NCBI GenBank assembly: GCA_021781745.1
Contig: JAJXWH010000015.1
Location: 1-64,000, forward strand
DNA: 64,000 bases
Source: Bacillota bacterium
GTDB taxonomy: Bacteria > Bacillota > Clostridia > Clostridiales > Clostridiaceae
Direction of reading: 5' to 3'
The translations under genes were made by a program, and so were the position numbers. The notes below the pieces were generated by a model that had not been told where the DNA came from, made no database searches, and worked only from the letters and a program-made list of their open reading frames with translations. Every line of letters starts with the position of its first letter. The stretch's first letter is position 1. Shown piece after piece: positions 46,483-58,086 of the stretch.

Positions 46483-47817
46483 TTAATTAGAAGCAGGTCT
46501 TTGAGTTTCTCTTTTTACATCCTGAAGTTTTTGTAAAAAGTCTTTCTTAGCTGCATCCCCCATATCTGTTTGTAAGAATTCAGAGAAGATAGGTCCTATG
46601 TTGTTCATAGTAAATCCATCTGGGAAACCAGTAAATGTCCATGGAAGAGTCTTTCCAGCTTTATTATACTCAGAAATTGATTTATTTAATTTATTATCAC
46701 TTTCAACTGTAAAGTTTGTGAATGCAGGAATCATATTCATATCTTTAACTAAAGCTTCTTGTCCAGTTTTGCTAGAAACCATCCAATCTAAGAATTCTTT
46801 AGCTTCTTTATTTACTTTAGAATCCTTATTAACTACCCAATACATTGGTACTCCTACTGGAATAGATGTATTTGCTTTGTCATTAGCATCATTGTTAATA
46901 CATAGTGGAACAAATCCCATATCGAAGTTTGCTTTTAAGTTTGTTAAATCTCCAGCACACCAGTTACCTTGTTGAATAAATGCTGTTTTACCAAGTGCGA
47001 AATTACCTACTTGAGTACTATAGTCTATAGTATCTAATGTTTTTCCACCACCATATTTGCATAATAGCGCAACTAAATTAGTCCAATCATTAAATTCTTT
47101 GTTATTAACTAAATCTGCTTTGTTGTTCATATAATCCGCAAGAAAATCTTTTGGCTTTTCTTGTGCTGCAAATGGTATATTGAATGTATGATTACCAGTT
47201 ACCCAATTTTCTTTTGTTGTATAAGATACAACATTCTCTATTCCAAGTTCTGCTTTTTTGCTATCTAATGTTTCAAAAGCAGCTTTTAATTTATCAAATG
47301 AAGTTATAGATTTGGGATCGATACCGGCTTTATCTAAGATTTCTTTATTGTATGCTAGTCCATATCCTTCTGTTGCTGCAGGCATACCGTATACTTTTCC
47401 ATCAACTGTTACTGCATCAAGTGTACCTTTAACAGCATTTTTAATCCATTCTTGGTCACTCAAATCATCAATCTTATGTTTCCAGAGCTCATAGTCTGAA
47501 GTTCCTTGAATCATGAAAATATCTGGTTCAGCATCAGCACCTTTTGCAAATTCAGCTTTTAAGGCTGCACCATAATCAGCACCACCGCCAACTGAATTTA
47601 TTTCTACTTTAACTCCTTTTTCTTCTTCATACTTTTTAGCAAGTGCTTGAAGTTGGTCATTAATTTCAACTTTTAATTGAAAGACTTTAATTGTTTTACC
47701 ACTTCCAGAATTGCTTGAACTTTGAGAACCATTGCCTGATGATGTTCCACATCCAACCATAGTTCCAACTATTAATGTTGAAGCTAAAATTGTTGATAAT
47801 ACTTTTTTTGTTTTCAT
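46483..47817 (-). CDS. malE: Maltodextrin-binding lipoprotein
   Basis: 444-aa extracellular solute-binding protein of family 1. The lipoprotein signal is MKTKKVLSTILASTLIVGTM, with cysteine following in VGCG, and a serine/glycine-rich linker follows. The mature part has IKVFQLKVEINDQLQALAKK, DIFMIQGTSDY and AFIQQGNWCAGDL, in the pattern of sugar-binding proteins. The start ATG 47817 has GGAGGGG at 7 bases; a longer frame upstream lacks a ribosome site. It is first in the importer operon, with a LacI-type box and a 30-bp palindrome upstream. The sugar is inferred from malQ and the regulator. Confidence 0.92.
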   Translation of the reverse strand: MKTKKVLSTILASTLIVGTMVGCGTSSGNGSQSSSNSGSGKTIKVFQLKVEINDQLQALAKKYEEEKGVKVEINSVGGGADYGAALKAEFAKGADAEPDIFMIQGTSDYELWKHKIDDLSDQEWIKNAVKGTLDAVTVDGKVYGMPAATEGYGLAYNKEILDKAGIDPKSITSFDKLKAAFETLDSKKAELGIENVVSYTTKENWVTGNHTFNIPFAAQEKPKDFLADYMNNKADLVNNKEFNDWTNLVALLCKYGGGKTLDTIDYSTQVGNFALGKTAFIQQGNWCAGDLTNLKANFDMGFVPLCINNDANDKANTSIPVGVPMYWVVNKDSKVNKEAKEFLDWMVSSKTGQEALVKDMNMIPAFTNFTVESDNKLNKSISEYNKAGKTLPWTFTGFPDGFTMNNIGPIFSEFLQTDMGDAAKKDFLQKLQDVKRETQRPASN

Positions 47818-47886
47818 ATGAATACCCCTCCATTGAAATTTATCTAATTTTTGGCTATTTGTCAAAAATTAGAAATTATATATTTA

Positions 47887-47895
47887 ATTATAACA
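47887..47895 (-). promoter_or_regulatory. Extended -10 promoter of the maltodextrin operon
   Basis: TGTTATAAT on the minus strand is an extended -10 (TGnTATAAT) without a good -35, about 70 bases before the start codon. A TTGACA nearer the gene would place transcription at the ribosome binding site, so it is less suitable. Confidence 0.45.
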
Positions 47896-47924
47896 TATAT
47901 CTAAAATATTTATTTTAGATATAT
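47895..47924. repeat. 30-bp near-perfect palindrome upstream of the binding-protein gene
   Basis: ATATATCTAAAATA and TATTTTAGATATAT are exact 14-bp arms with a 2-base centre, lying where the -35 region of the malE promoter should be. It could be a protein-binding site or a DNA cruciform. Confidence 0.6.
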
Positions 47925-47954
47925 AATGTTAACTTTATAAAAACATTTTCTTCT

Positions 47955-47968
47955 CGCAAGCGTTTGCG
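47955..47968. promoter_or_regulatory. LacI-type operator-like box, site 3 (malE)
   Basis: CGCAAGCGTTTGCG, arms CGCAA/TTGCG, matching the GCAAGCGnTTGC core of the two other boxes. It lies about 60 bases upstream of the extended -10. The rest of 47969-48197 holds nothing recognised. Confidence 0.55.
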
Positions 47969-48197
47969 GAATTCTGAAAAAATTTAGTCTTTATAGCTTT
48001 ATTGCTATTCAGACTCTCTGGTAACATTTTCTTGTAGTATTTATTTGATGTTTTAAGTATAACAGTCAAAGAAAACTTTTACAAACAATATTTTTCTTCA
48101 TTTTAGGCTAAATTCAATTGTTTTTCTTGAATTTATTACGATTTGCTCTAGTATAGTACGTTTTTAATAAAATCGGTTGTATAACATGATATTCTTA

Positions 48198-48455
48198 CTA
48201 TTTATCTTCCTTGCAAAATCTATAGACCAATGATAACTTTTCTTTTCTTGTTAGCTTTTTTATTTCGAATTCTCTTCGCATTGCGTCTTTTTTATCTGCA
48301 AATGTTTCATGATATATTAGTTTAACAGGACCTCTCCCTTTTGTATACTTTGCTCCAGTTCCTTTTGAATGCGCTTCTATTCTATTTTTTAGATTGTTTG
48401 TCCAACCTGTATAAAATGTTCCATCTGAACATTCTACAATATATACATAATTCAT
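48198..48455 (-). CDS. GIY-YIG domain protein (UPF0213/YhbQ-like)
   Basis: 85-aa protein that is essentially one GIY-YIG nuclease fold. MNYVYIVECSDGTFYTGWT supplies the YVY...YTG pair, NLKNRIEAHSKGTGAKYTKG carries the conserved arginine, and the metal-binding glutamate lies in RREFEIKKL. It is the size of stand-alone YhbQ/UPF0213 proteins, which may act in DNA repair; the activity is not proven for this branch. GAGGT precedes the ATG. It lies alone between the maltodextrin operon and ilvC. Confidence 0.88.
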   Translation of the reverse strand: MNYVYIVECSDGTFYTGWTNNLKNRIEAHSKGTGAKYTKGRGPVKLIYHETFADKKDAMRREFEIKKLTRKEKLSLVYRFCKEDK

Positions 48456-48619
48456 TTGTTACCTCAACTTCTTCACTACTATTCTATTCTACATTGTCCC
48501 AAAACGATAATTAATTTGTGATTTAGAAATACAATCTCATACTGTTAAATCCTAATTGGAACGGCTATATCAAATTTATAATTATTATAAATAAATCCTT
48601 CTCAATTATATTATACCAG

Positions 48620-48657
48620 AAAAAATAAGACGAGATATCCAATAAACATCTCGCCTT
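48620..48657 (-). terminator. Terminator of the isoleucine/branched-chain operon
   Basis: On the minus strand AAGGCGAGAT and ATCTCGTCTT pair over 10 bp with one G-U, followed by ATTTTTT. It lies about 25 bases past the ilvC stop and ends the seven-gene operon. Confidence 0.8.
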
Positions 48658-48680
48658 ATTAAAAATAATATTAAGTAATA

Positions 48681-51381
<2,701 letters not shown>

Positions 51382-51523
51382 TCCTTTGCTTATAAAATGA
51401 TTTTCAATTCACAATTAAGGATGAAATCTCTCTGAAATTTCTATTAATATCTTTTAAATCACGCTTTTTATTCCTTTATTATATATTGTGAATTATACAT
51501 TATTATCTATTAATAATAAAGAC

Positions 51524-51568
51524 CTATATAGTTCCTATAAAACTTAATGTTCTATAGGAATTATATAG
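51524..51568. repeat. Inverted repeat between leuB and ilvB
   Basis: CTATATAGTTCCTATA and TATAGGAATTATATAG pair over 16 bp with one mismatch, loop 13 bases, 26 bases past the leuB stop. On the minus strand it is followed by GTCTTTATT, so it may be a weak terminator or processing site within the operon. Confidence 0.5.
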
Positions 51569-51593
51569 TAACTTCTTATATGTTAATTATACA

Positions 51594-52670
51594 CTATTTT
51601 GCAGCCCTTAGTTTTTCGCAAACTAGTTCTCCCATTTCAACAGTTCCAACTTTCTTCTTACCTTCTGTCATTATATCACCTGTTCTGTATCCATCTTCAA
51701 GAACTGCAAGAACTGCATTTTCAATTGATTTAGCTTCTTCTTCTAATGAAAAACTATATCTAAGCATCATAGCTGCTGAAAGAATAGTTGCTAAAGGATT
51801 TGCAATTCCTTGCCCTGCTATATCAGGAGCACTTCCGTGAATTGGTTCATACATACCAAGTGTGCCGTCCCCAAGAGATGCTGAAGGCAATAATCCTATT
51901 GATCCTGTAACCATACTTGCTTCATCTGATAAGATGTCTCCAAATAAATTTGAAGTTACCATTACATCAAATTGGTTCGGGTCTCTTACTATTTGCATTG
52001 CTGCATTATCAACATATAAATGATTTACTTCTACTTCTGGATAATCCTTAGCTATTTCATTAACTACACTTCTCCAAAGTCTTGAACTATCTAAAACATT
52101 AGCTTTATCAACACTTGTAAGCTTTTTGTTTCTCTTCATTGCTATTTCAAATCCACTTTTAGCAATTCTAGTTATCTCATTTACATTATATCTTTCAGTA
52201 TCATAAGCACTTTTTACACCATCAATTTCTTCTGTTCCTCTTTGACCAAAATAAATACCACCAGTTAATTCTCTTACTATGCAGATATCTATACCATCTT
52301 TAACGATACTGTCTTTAAGTGGTGATTCATTTTTTAATGGCGCATATAAAACCGCTGGTCTTAAATTACAATAAAGATTCATTCCACTTCTTAATTTAAA
52401 TAATCCTTGTTCTGGTCTTACTTTACCATTATCCCATTTTGGTCCACCAACAGCCCCTAGTAAAACTGCATCACTTTTCTTACAGATCTCTAATGATTCG
52501 TCTGAAAGTGGTGTTCCTTCTTTATCTATAGCACAACCACCTGCTAATACATATTCATATTCGAATCTATGTCCAAACTTATCCCCTATAACTTTTAAAA
52601 CTTTTATAGTTTCATTAATTACTTCTGGACCTATACCATCTCCTGGTATTACCGCTATATTATATTTCAT
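51594..52670 (-). CDS. leuB: 3-isopropylmalate / 3-methylmalate dehydrogenase
   Basis: 358-aa NAD-dependent beta-decarboxylating dehydrogenase. [13 protein letters not shown] opens the sequence. The substrate segment has [14 protein letters not shown] and [14 protein letters not shown], and the metal and NAD sites are in [17 protein letters not shown] and [28 protein letters not shown]. In leucine synthesis it acts on 3-isopropylmalate; in the citramalate route the same enzyme oxidises 3-methylmalate to 2-oxobutyrate. The operon's citramalate synthase favours the second use, though both are possible. AAGGGGG precedes the ATG. Confidence 0.95.
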   Translation of the reverse strand: MKYNIAVIPGDGIGPEVINETIKVLKVIGDKFGHRFEYEYVLAGGCAIDKEGTPLSDESLEICKKSDAVLLGAVGGPKWDNGKVRPEQGLFKLRSGMNLYCNLRPAVLYAPLKNESPLKDSIVKDGIDICIVRELTGGIYFGQRGTEEIDGVKSAYDTERYNVNEITRIAKSGFEIAMKRNKKLTSVDKANVLDSSRLWRSVVNEIAKDYPEVEVNHLYVDNAAMQIVRDPNQFDVMVTSNLFGDILSDEASMVTGSIGLLPSASLGDGTLGMYEPIHGSAPDIAGQGIANPLATILSAAMMLRYSFSLEEEAKSIENAVLAVLEDGYRTGDIMTEGKKKVGTVEMGELVCEKLRAAK

Positions 52671-52804
52671 TATAAAATCCCCCTTAATTACCTAATTCTT
52701 ATTGCTTATTTCATATTAAATAATCTTTACTTATTATTATCTCTTTATTGCTAAATTATATCAAGTCAACTCTGTTATAATTTTCATATTAATTGAATTT
52801 TCGC

Positions 52805-53290
52805 TTATTTATTTCTTATATATCCAATTAATCCATCATTATCGATAATCTTTTGCATGAATTCAGGGAATGCTTCTCCTTGATATTCTTGATTCTTAGT
52901 TAGATTCTTAATAAGACCTGTTGAGAAATCAACTTCTAATTCATCCCCTGCATCAATACTTTTTACTGCTTCATCACATTCTAAAATTGGTAAACCAATA
53001 TTAATTGCATTTCTATAGAATATTCTAGCAAAAGTTGATGCGATAACACAACTAACTCCAGCTGTCTTAATTGCAAGTGGTGCATGCTCTCTTGAAGAAC
53101 CACAACCAAAGTTTTTATTTGCAACGATTATGTCCCCATCTTTTACATTTTTAACAAAATCAACATCTATATCTTCCATACAGTGTGCAGCAAGTTCTTT
53201 AGCATCTGATGTGTTTAAATATCTCGCTGGGATTATTACGTCTGTATCTACATTATCTCCATATTTGAAAACTTTACCTTTTACGCTCAT
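52805..53290 (-). CDS. leuD: Isopropylmalate/citramalate isomerase small subunit
   Basis: 161-aa small subunit of the LeuCD aconitase-like isomerase, of the short bacterial/archaeal type. Key strings: [17 protein letters not shown] and [15 protein letters not shown] (substrate-binding Ser and Arg), and the C-terminal [10 protein letters not shown]. It pairs with leuC, 13 bases upstream, and isomerises 2-isopropylmalate or citramalate. AGGAGG lies 9 bases before the ATG. Confidence 0.95.
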   Translation of the reverse strand: MSVKGKVFKYGDNVDTDVIIPARYLNTSDAKELAAHCMEDIDVDFVKNVKDGDIIVANKNFGCGSSREHAPLAIKTAGVSCVIASTFARIFYRNAINIGLPILECDEAVKSIDAGDELEVDFSTGLIKNLTKNQEYQGEAFPEFMQKIIDNDGLIGYIRNK

Positions 53291-53303
53291 TACTAAATAC
53301 CTC

Positions 53304-54563
53304 CTAGACTAATTCTGGGTCAGTGATTTTTCCAGTTAAAGCAGATGCTGCTGCTACAGCTGGACTTGCAAGATATACTTCTGATTCAACATGCCCCATT
53401 CTTCCTACAAAATTTCTGTTTGTTGTTGATACACATCTTTCACCTTTTGCTAAAATTCCCATATGCCCACCTAAACATGGTCCACAAGTTGGTGTTGAGA
53501 ACGCTGCTCCAGCTTCAACTAAATCTGTAACTATTCCTTCTTTTATTGCTTGTAAATAAATCTTTTGAGTTCCAGGAATAACTATACATCTGATACCCTT
53601 CTTAACTTTCTTTCCTTTTAAGATATCTCTAGCTATTCTTAAATCTGAAATTCTACCATTAGTACATGATCCAATTACAACTTGGTCAACAGCTACATCT
53701 CCAGTATTATCAATTGTTCTTGTATTATCTGGTAAATGAGGGAATGAAACTGTTGGTCTTAAAGTACTTAAATCAATTTCAAACACTTCATCATATTCTG
53801 CATCTTCATCAGCTTCATAAACTTTCCATTCTCTAGATGCATGATCTTTTAAATATTCAACAGTTTTATCATCAACTGGGAAAATTCCATTCTTTCCACC
53901 AGCTTCTATTGCCATATTAGCCATTGTAAATCTATCATCCATTGAAAGGTATTGTAATCCATCACCAACAAATTCCATTGATTTGTATAATGCTCCGTCA
54001 ACACCAATCATTCCGATTATGTGTAATATAATATCTTTTCCACTTATCCATTTTGCAGGTTTATTCTTAAGAACAAACTTTAAAGCTGATGGTACTTTAA
54101 ACCAACACTTTCCTATAGCCATACCAGCTGCCATATCAGTTGATCCTATACCTGTTGAGAAAGCACCAAGAGCTCCATATGTACAAGTATGTGAGTCAGC
54201 ACCTATAACAACATCCCCAGCAACTACTAATCCTTTTTCAGGAAGTAAGCAATGTTCAATTCCCATTTCTCCAACTTCAAAGAAGTTTTCTATTTCCATT
54301 TTATCAGCAAATTCTCTAATATACTTAACTTGTTCTGCTGAATTTATATCCTTATTAGGAGTAAAGTGATCTGGAACTATAGCTATTTGGCTTTTACTAA
54401 ATACTTTATCTGTCCCAAACTTCTTAAATTCATTTACAGCTACTGGAGTTGTAATATCATTTCCTAAAACTAAATCAAGATTTGCTTCGATTAATTGTCC
54501 AGCTTTTACAGTTTCTAGACCTGCATGTGCTGCTAAGATTTTTTGTGTCATTGTCATTCCCAT
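53304..54563 (-). CDS. leuC: Isopropylmalate/citramalate isomerase large subunit
   Basis: 419-aa iron-sulfur large subunit. The cluster cysteines are in [14 protein letters not shown] and [13 protein letters not shown], and the N-terminus has [11 protein letters not shown] with [11 protein letters not shown], as in archaeal-type Leu[16 protein letters not shown] marks the active site. The length (about 420) is that of the short LeuC class that works with a short LeuD, in contrast to the 466-aa E. coli type. AAGGAG precedes the ATG. It follows cimA by 14 bases, tying the isomerase to the citramalate route. Confidence 0.95.
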   Translation of the reverse strand: MGMTMTQKILAAHAGLETVKAGQLIEANLDLVLGNDITTPVAVNEFKKFGTDKVFSKSQIAIVPDHFTPNKDINSAEQVKYIREFADKMEIENFFEVGEMGIEHCLLPEKGLVVAGDVVIGADSHTCTYGALGAFSTGIGSTDMAAGMAIGKCWFKVPSALKFVLKNKPAKWISGKDIILHIIGMIGVDGALYKSMEFVGDGLQYLSMDDRFTMANMAIEAGGKNGIFPVDDKTVEYLKDHASREWKVYEADEDAEYDEVFEIDLSTLRPTVSFPHLPDNTRTIDNTGDVAVDQVVIGSCTNGRISDLRIARDILKGKKVKKGIRCIVIPGTQKIYLQAIKEGIVTDLVEAGAAFSTPTCGPCLGGHMGILAKGERCVSTTNRNFVGRMGHVESEVYLASPAVAAASALTGKITDPELV

Positions 54564-54577
54564 TTTTAATCATCTCC

Positions 54578-56173
54578 TTAAAAATATGCTTTTACTTTTC
54601 TTTCAATATCTTTGATTAATTTATATTCTATTGAATCCACTAGAGCTATCCAGCTAGCTTGAATTACGTCTCGGGATACTCCAACAGTACTCCAATTCTC
54701 AATTCCATCTGTTGATTCAATTAAAACTCTTACCTTTGCTTCAGTTGCACTTTCTGAATCTAAAACCCTAACCTTATAATCTACAAGTCTTGCTTGTTTT
54801 ATTTCAGGATAAAATACCTCTAGAGCTTTTCTAATTGCCTTATCTAACGCATTTACAGGTCCTTCTCCTTCTGCTGCTGTCATTTCACTCTTTCCATCAA
54901 CGGTAATATTTATTACTGCTGTTGATGAGAATTCTTCGGTTCCATAAGGCTGTTCTCCAATTATCTTAAAATGATTTAATTTAAAGAAAGGTTTATATTT
55001 TCCAATAATCTTTCTTATAACTAACTCAACAGTTCCTTCTGCACCTTCAAATTGATACCCTTCATATTCTAATTCTTTTAATCTATCAGTAATTTTTTGA
55101 ACTGAATTATCATCCTTAGATATATTGGGGAATACTTTTTTTATTTCCTGCAATATTGTGCTCTTTCCACTAACTTCAGAAACTAAAAATCTTCTTTTAT
55201 TTCCGACTAATTCAGGTTCTATATGCTCATAAGACTTTGGTGATTTAGTTACTGCATCTATATGCATTCCACCTTTATGAGCAAATGCAGAACTTCCTAC
55301 AAAAGGATTTTCATCTGCTAATGTAATATTACAGATTTCTGCAATATATCTTGATGTCTTTGTCAGATTTGTTAATTCGATATTGTTTAGAACCTCATAT
55401 CCAAGTTTTAATTTTAATGTAGGTATTATTACACTTAAATTAGCATTTCCACATCTTTCACCTATACCAATAAAAGTTCCCTGAACTTGCACTGCCCCTG
55501 CCTGTACTGCCATAACTGAATTTGCAACTGCCATTCCCATATCATTATGACTGTGAACTCCTACGTCTATAGACACTTCTGCTCTTACAGCTTTAGTTAT
55601 TTCATATATATCTTGAGGTAATGTTCCTCCATTAGTATCACATAACACAACTACTTGTGCTCCAGCTTCCTCGGCTGCTCTTAAAGTTGCCATTGCATAA
55701 TCTTTATTTGCTTTGTATCCATCATAAAAATGCTCTGCGTCAAAGATTACTTCCTTTTCTTTTTTACTCAAGTATTTTATTGTGTCTTTTATCATATTAA
55801 TATTTTCATCTAAAGAAGTCTTTATGATATCTGTCACTTGAAAATCCCATGACTTTCCGAATATAACAATCGTATTTGCTTCTGATGATAATAAATCTTT
55901 CAAATTTTTATCATCTTCAACATTAATATTAGGTCTTCTTGTCGATCCAAATGCTGCAACTCTAGAATTTCTAAGGTGCATATCTTTAAGCCTTTTAAAG
56001 AATTCCATATCCTTTGGATTTGATCCAGGATTACCAGCTTCAATATAATCGATCTGCATCTCATCCAAGGCCTTTACTATTTTAATCTTATCTTCTAATG
56101 AAAATGAAATTCCTTGACCTTGTGCTCCATCTCTTAGAGTAGAATCAAATATTTTTACCTGATTCTGAGCCAT
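54578..56173 (-). CDS. cimA: Citramalate synthase
   Basis: 531-aa enzyme that condenses pyruvate with acetyl-CoA to (R)-citramalate, opening a threonine-independent route to isoleucine. It is HMG-CoA-lyase-like: KIFDSTLRDGAQGQGISFS holds the catalytic Arg-Asp pair, and DVGVHSHNDMGMAVANS the metal-binding histidines. The FIGIGERCGNANL segment and the GGMHIDAVTK helix follow, and the C-terminus is a LeuA-dimer-type allosteric domain (about 400-531). The phrase DGAQGQG and the total length fit CimA (TIGR00977 group) better than 2-isopropylmalate synthase, which has DGEQ-PG. AAAGGGGGG precedes the ATG. Confidence 0.9.
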   Translation of the reverse strand: MAQNQVKIFDSTLRDGAQGQGISFSLEDKIKIVKALDEMQIDYIEAGNPGSNPKDMEFFKRLKDMHLRNSRVAAFGSTRRPNINVEDDKNLKDLLSSEANTIVIFGKSWDFQVTDIIKTSLDENINMIKDTIKYLSKKEKEVIFDAEHFYDGYKANKDYAMATLRAAEEAGAQVVVLCDTNGGTLPQDIYEITKAVRAEVSIDVGVHSHNDMGMAVANSVMAVQAGAVQVQGTFIGIGERCGNANLSVIIPTLKLKLGYEVLNNIELTNLTKTSRYIAEICNITLADENPFVGSSAFAHKGGMHIDAVTKSPKSYEHIEPELVGNKRRFLVSEVSGKSTILQEIKKVFPNISKDDNSVQKITDRLKELEYEGYQFEGAEGTVELVIRKIIGKYKPFFKLNHFKIIGEQPYGTEEFSSTAVINITVDGKSEMTAAEGEGPVNALDKAIRKALEVFYPEIKQARLVDYKVRVLDSESATEAKVRVLIESTDGIENWSTVGVSRDVIQASWIALVDSIEYKLIKDIERKVKAYF

Positions 56174-56234
56174 ATATCATTACCCCCCTTTTCATTTTTA
56201 CTGCTTTATTGCCATTATCCATATTTCTTATACA

Positions 56235-56744
56235 TTAATAACTTTCAATAGAATTTTTAATTGTTTTTTCCCCTCTTTGTAGAGCTGTAACACCAGTTCT
56301 AACTAATTCTTCTATTCCGTATTCCTCCATTAAGTTTATTAATGCAGATATTTTATTTTCATCCCCAGTTAATTCTATTGTTAATGTATCAGTAGATAAA
56401 TCAATTATCTTACTTCTAAAAATCTTTACTGTTTCATTTATTGCTGATCTATTTTCAGCATTTGCTCTTACTTTTATCAGCACTAATTCTCTATAGACAG
56501 ATTCATTAGGTTTAAAATCTATAACCCTTATTACATCTTCTAATTTATTTAATTGCTTTTTAACTTGCTCTAATACATTATCATCGCCCATAAGTGTAAT
56601 TGTCATTCTTGAAATCGAAGGATCTTCAGTTCTGCCAACAGTTAAACTGTCTATGTTATACCCTCTTCTTGAAAACAATCCGCTTACTCTGCTTAAAACA
56701 CCAGATGAATTCTTAACTAAAGCAGATAGTACATGCTTCTCCAT
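56235..56744 (-). CDS. ilvN: Acetolactate synthase small (regulatory) subunit
   Basis: 169-aa regulatory subunit. It has an N-terminal ACT domain (HVLSALVKNSSGVLSRVSGL, then RRGYNIDSLTVG) that binds valine to inhibit the enzyme, and a C-terminal ALS_ss_C domain with REL-LIKV-A and EYGIEELVRTGV. Length is normal. It is the first gene of the operon; its partner ilvB is five genes further on. AAGGGGGG lies 7 bases before the ATG, directly beyond the base of the structured repeat R1. Expression is expected to be under the upstream T-box. Confidence 0.95.
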   Translation of the reverse strand: MEKHVLSALVKNSSGVLSRVSGLFSRRGYNIDSLTVGRTEDPSISRMTITLMGDDNVLEQVKKQLNKLEDVIRVIDFKPNESVYRELVLIKVRANAENRSAINETVKIFRSKIIDLSTDTLTIELTGDENKISALINLMEEYGIEELVRTGVTALQRGEKTIKNSIESY

Positions 56745-56758
56745 AGCTTTCCCCCCTT

Positions 56759-56918
56759 AGGCATATTCAAAAAAATAATAAGTCCTAATGCTAGTCTATT
56801 TAACCTTATACTTCTTCAGCATAATCACCTAATAGGTCCACTATGAGGCGATTATACTTCCTTGTCTAAGGTTAAATATACATCGCATCAGGGACTCATT
56901 ATTTTCTATCATATGCCT
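56759..56918 (-). ncRNA. Structured repeat element, copy R1 (160 bp)
   Basis: Ends AGGCATAT/ATATGCCT pair. Inside, ATTTAACCTTA pairs with TAAGGTTAAAT (11 bp), and an inner stem carries the loop AATAGGTCCACTATG. It aligns without gaps for 130 bases with the copy at 60126-60286 (96 identities). Six base pairs differ at both partners yet still pair, and all A-C mismatches become G-U pairs on the minus strand. It sits in the leader of the ilvN operon, between the T-box terminator and the ribosome binding site. Its mode of action is unknown. Confidence 0.75.
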
Positions 56919-56927
56919 TAAAAATGG

Positions 56928-57190
56928 TTAAAAAAATCCACCCTTAATGATATGAATCATAAGAAGTGGGATAATATTCCGCCTTATATAATATCACTAG
57001 GTTCTAACAAACCCTTGCATATAACGGATGCACACCGGATATCTTTTACTCAAGAAATTTCTTTCTCTTTCTGGATTCTGCTCAGGAGCGATAACCATTA
57101 AGCTAAAGTATCGATTCTCACCAACCATCGACTCTCTGCAACTTGTCTGCTAAACAATTGTCTCCATCTCAGCATTTAATACTTAAGGAC
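56928..57190 (-). ncRNA. T-box leader, probably isoleucine-specific
   Basis: Stem I is clear on the minus strand: GCAGAGAGUCGAUGG, then UUGGUGAGAAUCGAU, the AG-bulge and apical loop of T-boxes, with the closing GCUCCUGAGC. The likely specifier is AUC (Ile) in GGUUAUCGCUCC, followed by a purine; CUC (Leu) one frame on is a less fitting choice. Stem III sequence CCGUUAUAUGC follows. A hairpin with ATCATTAAGGGTGG and seven T (56930-56936) is the probable terminator. The canonical AGGGUGGnACCGCG is degenerate, the best candidates being AAGGCGGAA or AAGGGTGGA. Uncharged tRNA should allow read-through into ilvN. Confidence 0.8.
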
Positions 57191-57215
57191 CTATTAAATT
57201 TTCCTGTTAGATAGC

Positions 57216-57244
57216 ATTTTACTCTTTGTTTTTACTATTGTCAA
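57216..57244 (-). promoter_or_regulatory. Promoter of the T-box/ilvN operon
   Basis: Minus strand TTGACA (57239-57244), 17-base spacer and TAAAAT (57216-57221). Transcription would start near 57209, giving a leader of about 465 bases that includes the T-box and the structured repeat R1. The stretch 57245-57418 shows nothing else. Confidence 0.8.
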
Positions 57245-57418
57245 TATTTAAGTAATATATTTTTCATTCTTGTTTTTTTACCCGTAAAACTCACATGCAA
57301 ATTAATCATTTGTTATCTAAATGTGGATTTTTTTATTAATTCGTTAATCATTTTGCGCCTTTTTTGAATATATAAGTCATTTATTTGATATTGATTGACA
57401 ATTTAAATATACTTGTTT

Positions 57419-57847
57419 CTAAACTGAATGCTTATGTACTGGGTCCCCAAAGTTTTCCATACAATTCACTTCCTGAACATCAGCTAAAACTTCATCAAGA
57501 CCATAATCATATATATTAAAGTCTATATTTGCTTCACTTATTTTTGAAATTATTTCTTCTTTATCTTCTTCAAATGTCAAGTTTTTTCTAATTACTTCAA
57601 TAAACTCCTCCGTCTTATATACCTTACATATTCTTTCTTCAACTCCTAATTGTGAAAAAACAACGAACCTAGGCTGATCTCCTCCTATTTCTGTGGCATC
57701 ATTATATCCATCTTTATGTAAAACGTCATCCATCCTCCATTCATAATAAATATTTATATATGCTTTTGCTCCTTCAATATCATTAAAGCCTTTACAATTA
57801 CCTGTTGGCATTACTACAAAATACTCATTATAAGGTTCCTTTTCCAT
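57419..57847 (-). CDS. Conserved protein of unknown function, 142 aa
   Basis: Not recognised. The protein is acidic and soluble, with EYFVVMPTGNCKGFNDIEGA, a YYEWRMDDVLHKDGY segment, RFVVFSQLG and a C-terminal stretch rich in D and E. No signal peptide, membrane helix or known catalytic motif is visible. The start ATG 57847 has AAAGGAGG at 7 bases; an upstream ATG 21 bases earlier overlaps it. It lies alone between the T-box operon promoter and glmM. Function cannot be inferred. Confidence 0.65.
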   Translation of the reverse strand: MEKEPYNEYFVVMPTGNCKGFNDIEGAKAYINIYYEWRMDDVLHKDGYNDATEIGGDQPRFVVFSQLGVEERICKVYKTEEFIEVIRKNLTFEEDKEEIISKISEANIDFNIYDYGLDEVLADVQEVNCMENFGDPVHKHSV

Positions 57848-58021
57848 ACAATTGCCTCCTTTGTACATATCATTACTTTATTTATCCCCTTATTAAGTAC
57901 TTGTTATGCATAAAAGGTTAATTGAATCACTTTGAAATCACTTATAATATAACAATTATTTTATTTTTTATAATTATTATATTATAGAATTTCATATTTT
58001 TTATCATAAAAATTAATAAGC

Positions 58022-58055
58022 AAAAAGGAACCCTATTTTTATAGAATTCCTTTTT
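58022..58055 (-). terminator. glmM terminator
   Basis: On the minus strand AAAAGGAATTCTAT and ATAGGGTTCCTTTT pair (with two U-G pairs), followed by a T run, about 30 bases past the glmM stop. Confidence 0.8.
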
Positions 58056-58086
58056 ATTTTCATGAATGAAAGCATTAATTATTAAC

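Noticed and set aside
47837..47865. TTGACA-17-TAAATT as promoter of the maltodextrin-binding protein gene
   Set aside because: Transcription would begin within the ribosome binding site; the extended -10 further upstream is more plausible.
56930..56945. Idea that repeat R1 had interrupted the T-box antiterminator at AAGGGTGG
   Set aside because: That sequence can form the 3' arm of a hairpin followed by seven T residues, so the T-box terminator seems complete and R1 lies after it.
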